This document shows positions 60,816 to 60,820 of a DNA stretch of 60,820 bases, piece by piece; the first letter of the stretch is position 1, and each line of letters opens with the position of its first letter. Under the pieces are notes generated by a model, which did no database searches, had not been told where the DNA came from, and was given only the letters and a program-made list of their open reading frames with translations. The DNA is from Bacillus andreraoultii (GTDB taxonomy: Bacteria > Bacillota > Bacilli > Bacillales > Caldibacillaceae). The position numbers were made by a program, and so were the translations under genes. The DNA lies in the NCBI RefSeq assembly GCF_001244735.1, contig NZ_LN868937.1:2411153-2471972 (forward strand), given 5' to 3'.

Positions 60816-60820
60816 TTTTA

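Overview
The window looks like chromosome from a low-GC, endospore-forming Bacillaceae species. It carries an alpha/beta-type SASP gene, a GerA-type germinant receptor operon, a CotA-type coat laccase, a Spo0E-like phosphatase beside a PAS histidine kinase, CtsR operators and LysM/NlpC-P60 wall hydrolase genes. The left third (about 0-15 kb) resembles the B. subtilis ykvS / ykvI-clpE / spo0E-kinase / ykrP-ktrD / sspD / ykoY neighbourhood in gene content, not in exact order. No plasmid, phage or CRISPR module is visible.

Layout. 0-5 kb: ykvS, a CPBP protease, ykvI and CtsR-controlled clpE. 5-13.5 kb: sporulation signalling genes, an acyltransferase, potassium channel ktrD, an SASP, an IS1182-family insertion, then TerC-family ykoY behind a yybP-ykoY (manganese) riboswitch. 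13.5-23 kb: release factor prfC, a nuclease lipoprotein, a germinant receptor operon in A-C-B order and an AMP-forming acyl-CoA synthetase. 23.4-32 kb: tRNA-Val(GAC), a HAD phosphatase, then a degraded stretch with an IS1380-family insertion and gene fragments, then a thiol-redox cluster (glutaredoxin, CcdA, membrane protein, TlpA/ResA-like) and chromate transporter chrA. 32-39 kb: cotA, yfnB, a repeat-rich coiled-coil protein, ytwI, and a guanidine-I riboswitch driving an SMR pair. 39-44 kb: a complete BceRS-BceAB-type antimicrobial-peptide detoxification module. 44-50 kb: gluconate catabolism (gntK, gnd, an RpiR regulator, gntP) sharing a putative operator. 50-61 kb: a zinc-ribbon/HIRAN-like membrane protein, an MFS exporter, a recently inserted ISL3 element with an exact 8-bp target duplication, a LysM endopeptidase, an RraA-like protein, a class B PBP, a 52-bp tandem repeat array and an IS3-family element running to the window edge.

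How it fits together. The 5-11 kb and 17-21 kb genes serve sporulation and germination. ClpE and the Bce module serve stress and envelope defence. The gnt genes import gluconate, phosphorylate it and oxidise it to ribulose 5-phosphate under one local regulator. Two known riboswitches handle manganese and guanidinium.

The least explained features are a family of about 100-165 bp structured intergenic elements (four copies plus a 3' fragment) and a 52-bp tandem repeat found at two loci 54 kb apart, with paired base changes in its hairpin. I could not run any search; family names come from motif recognition.
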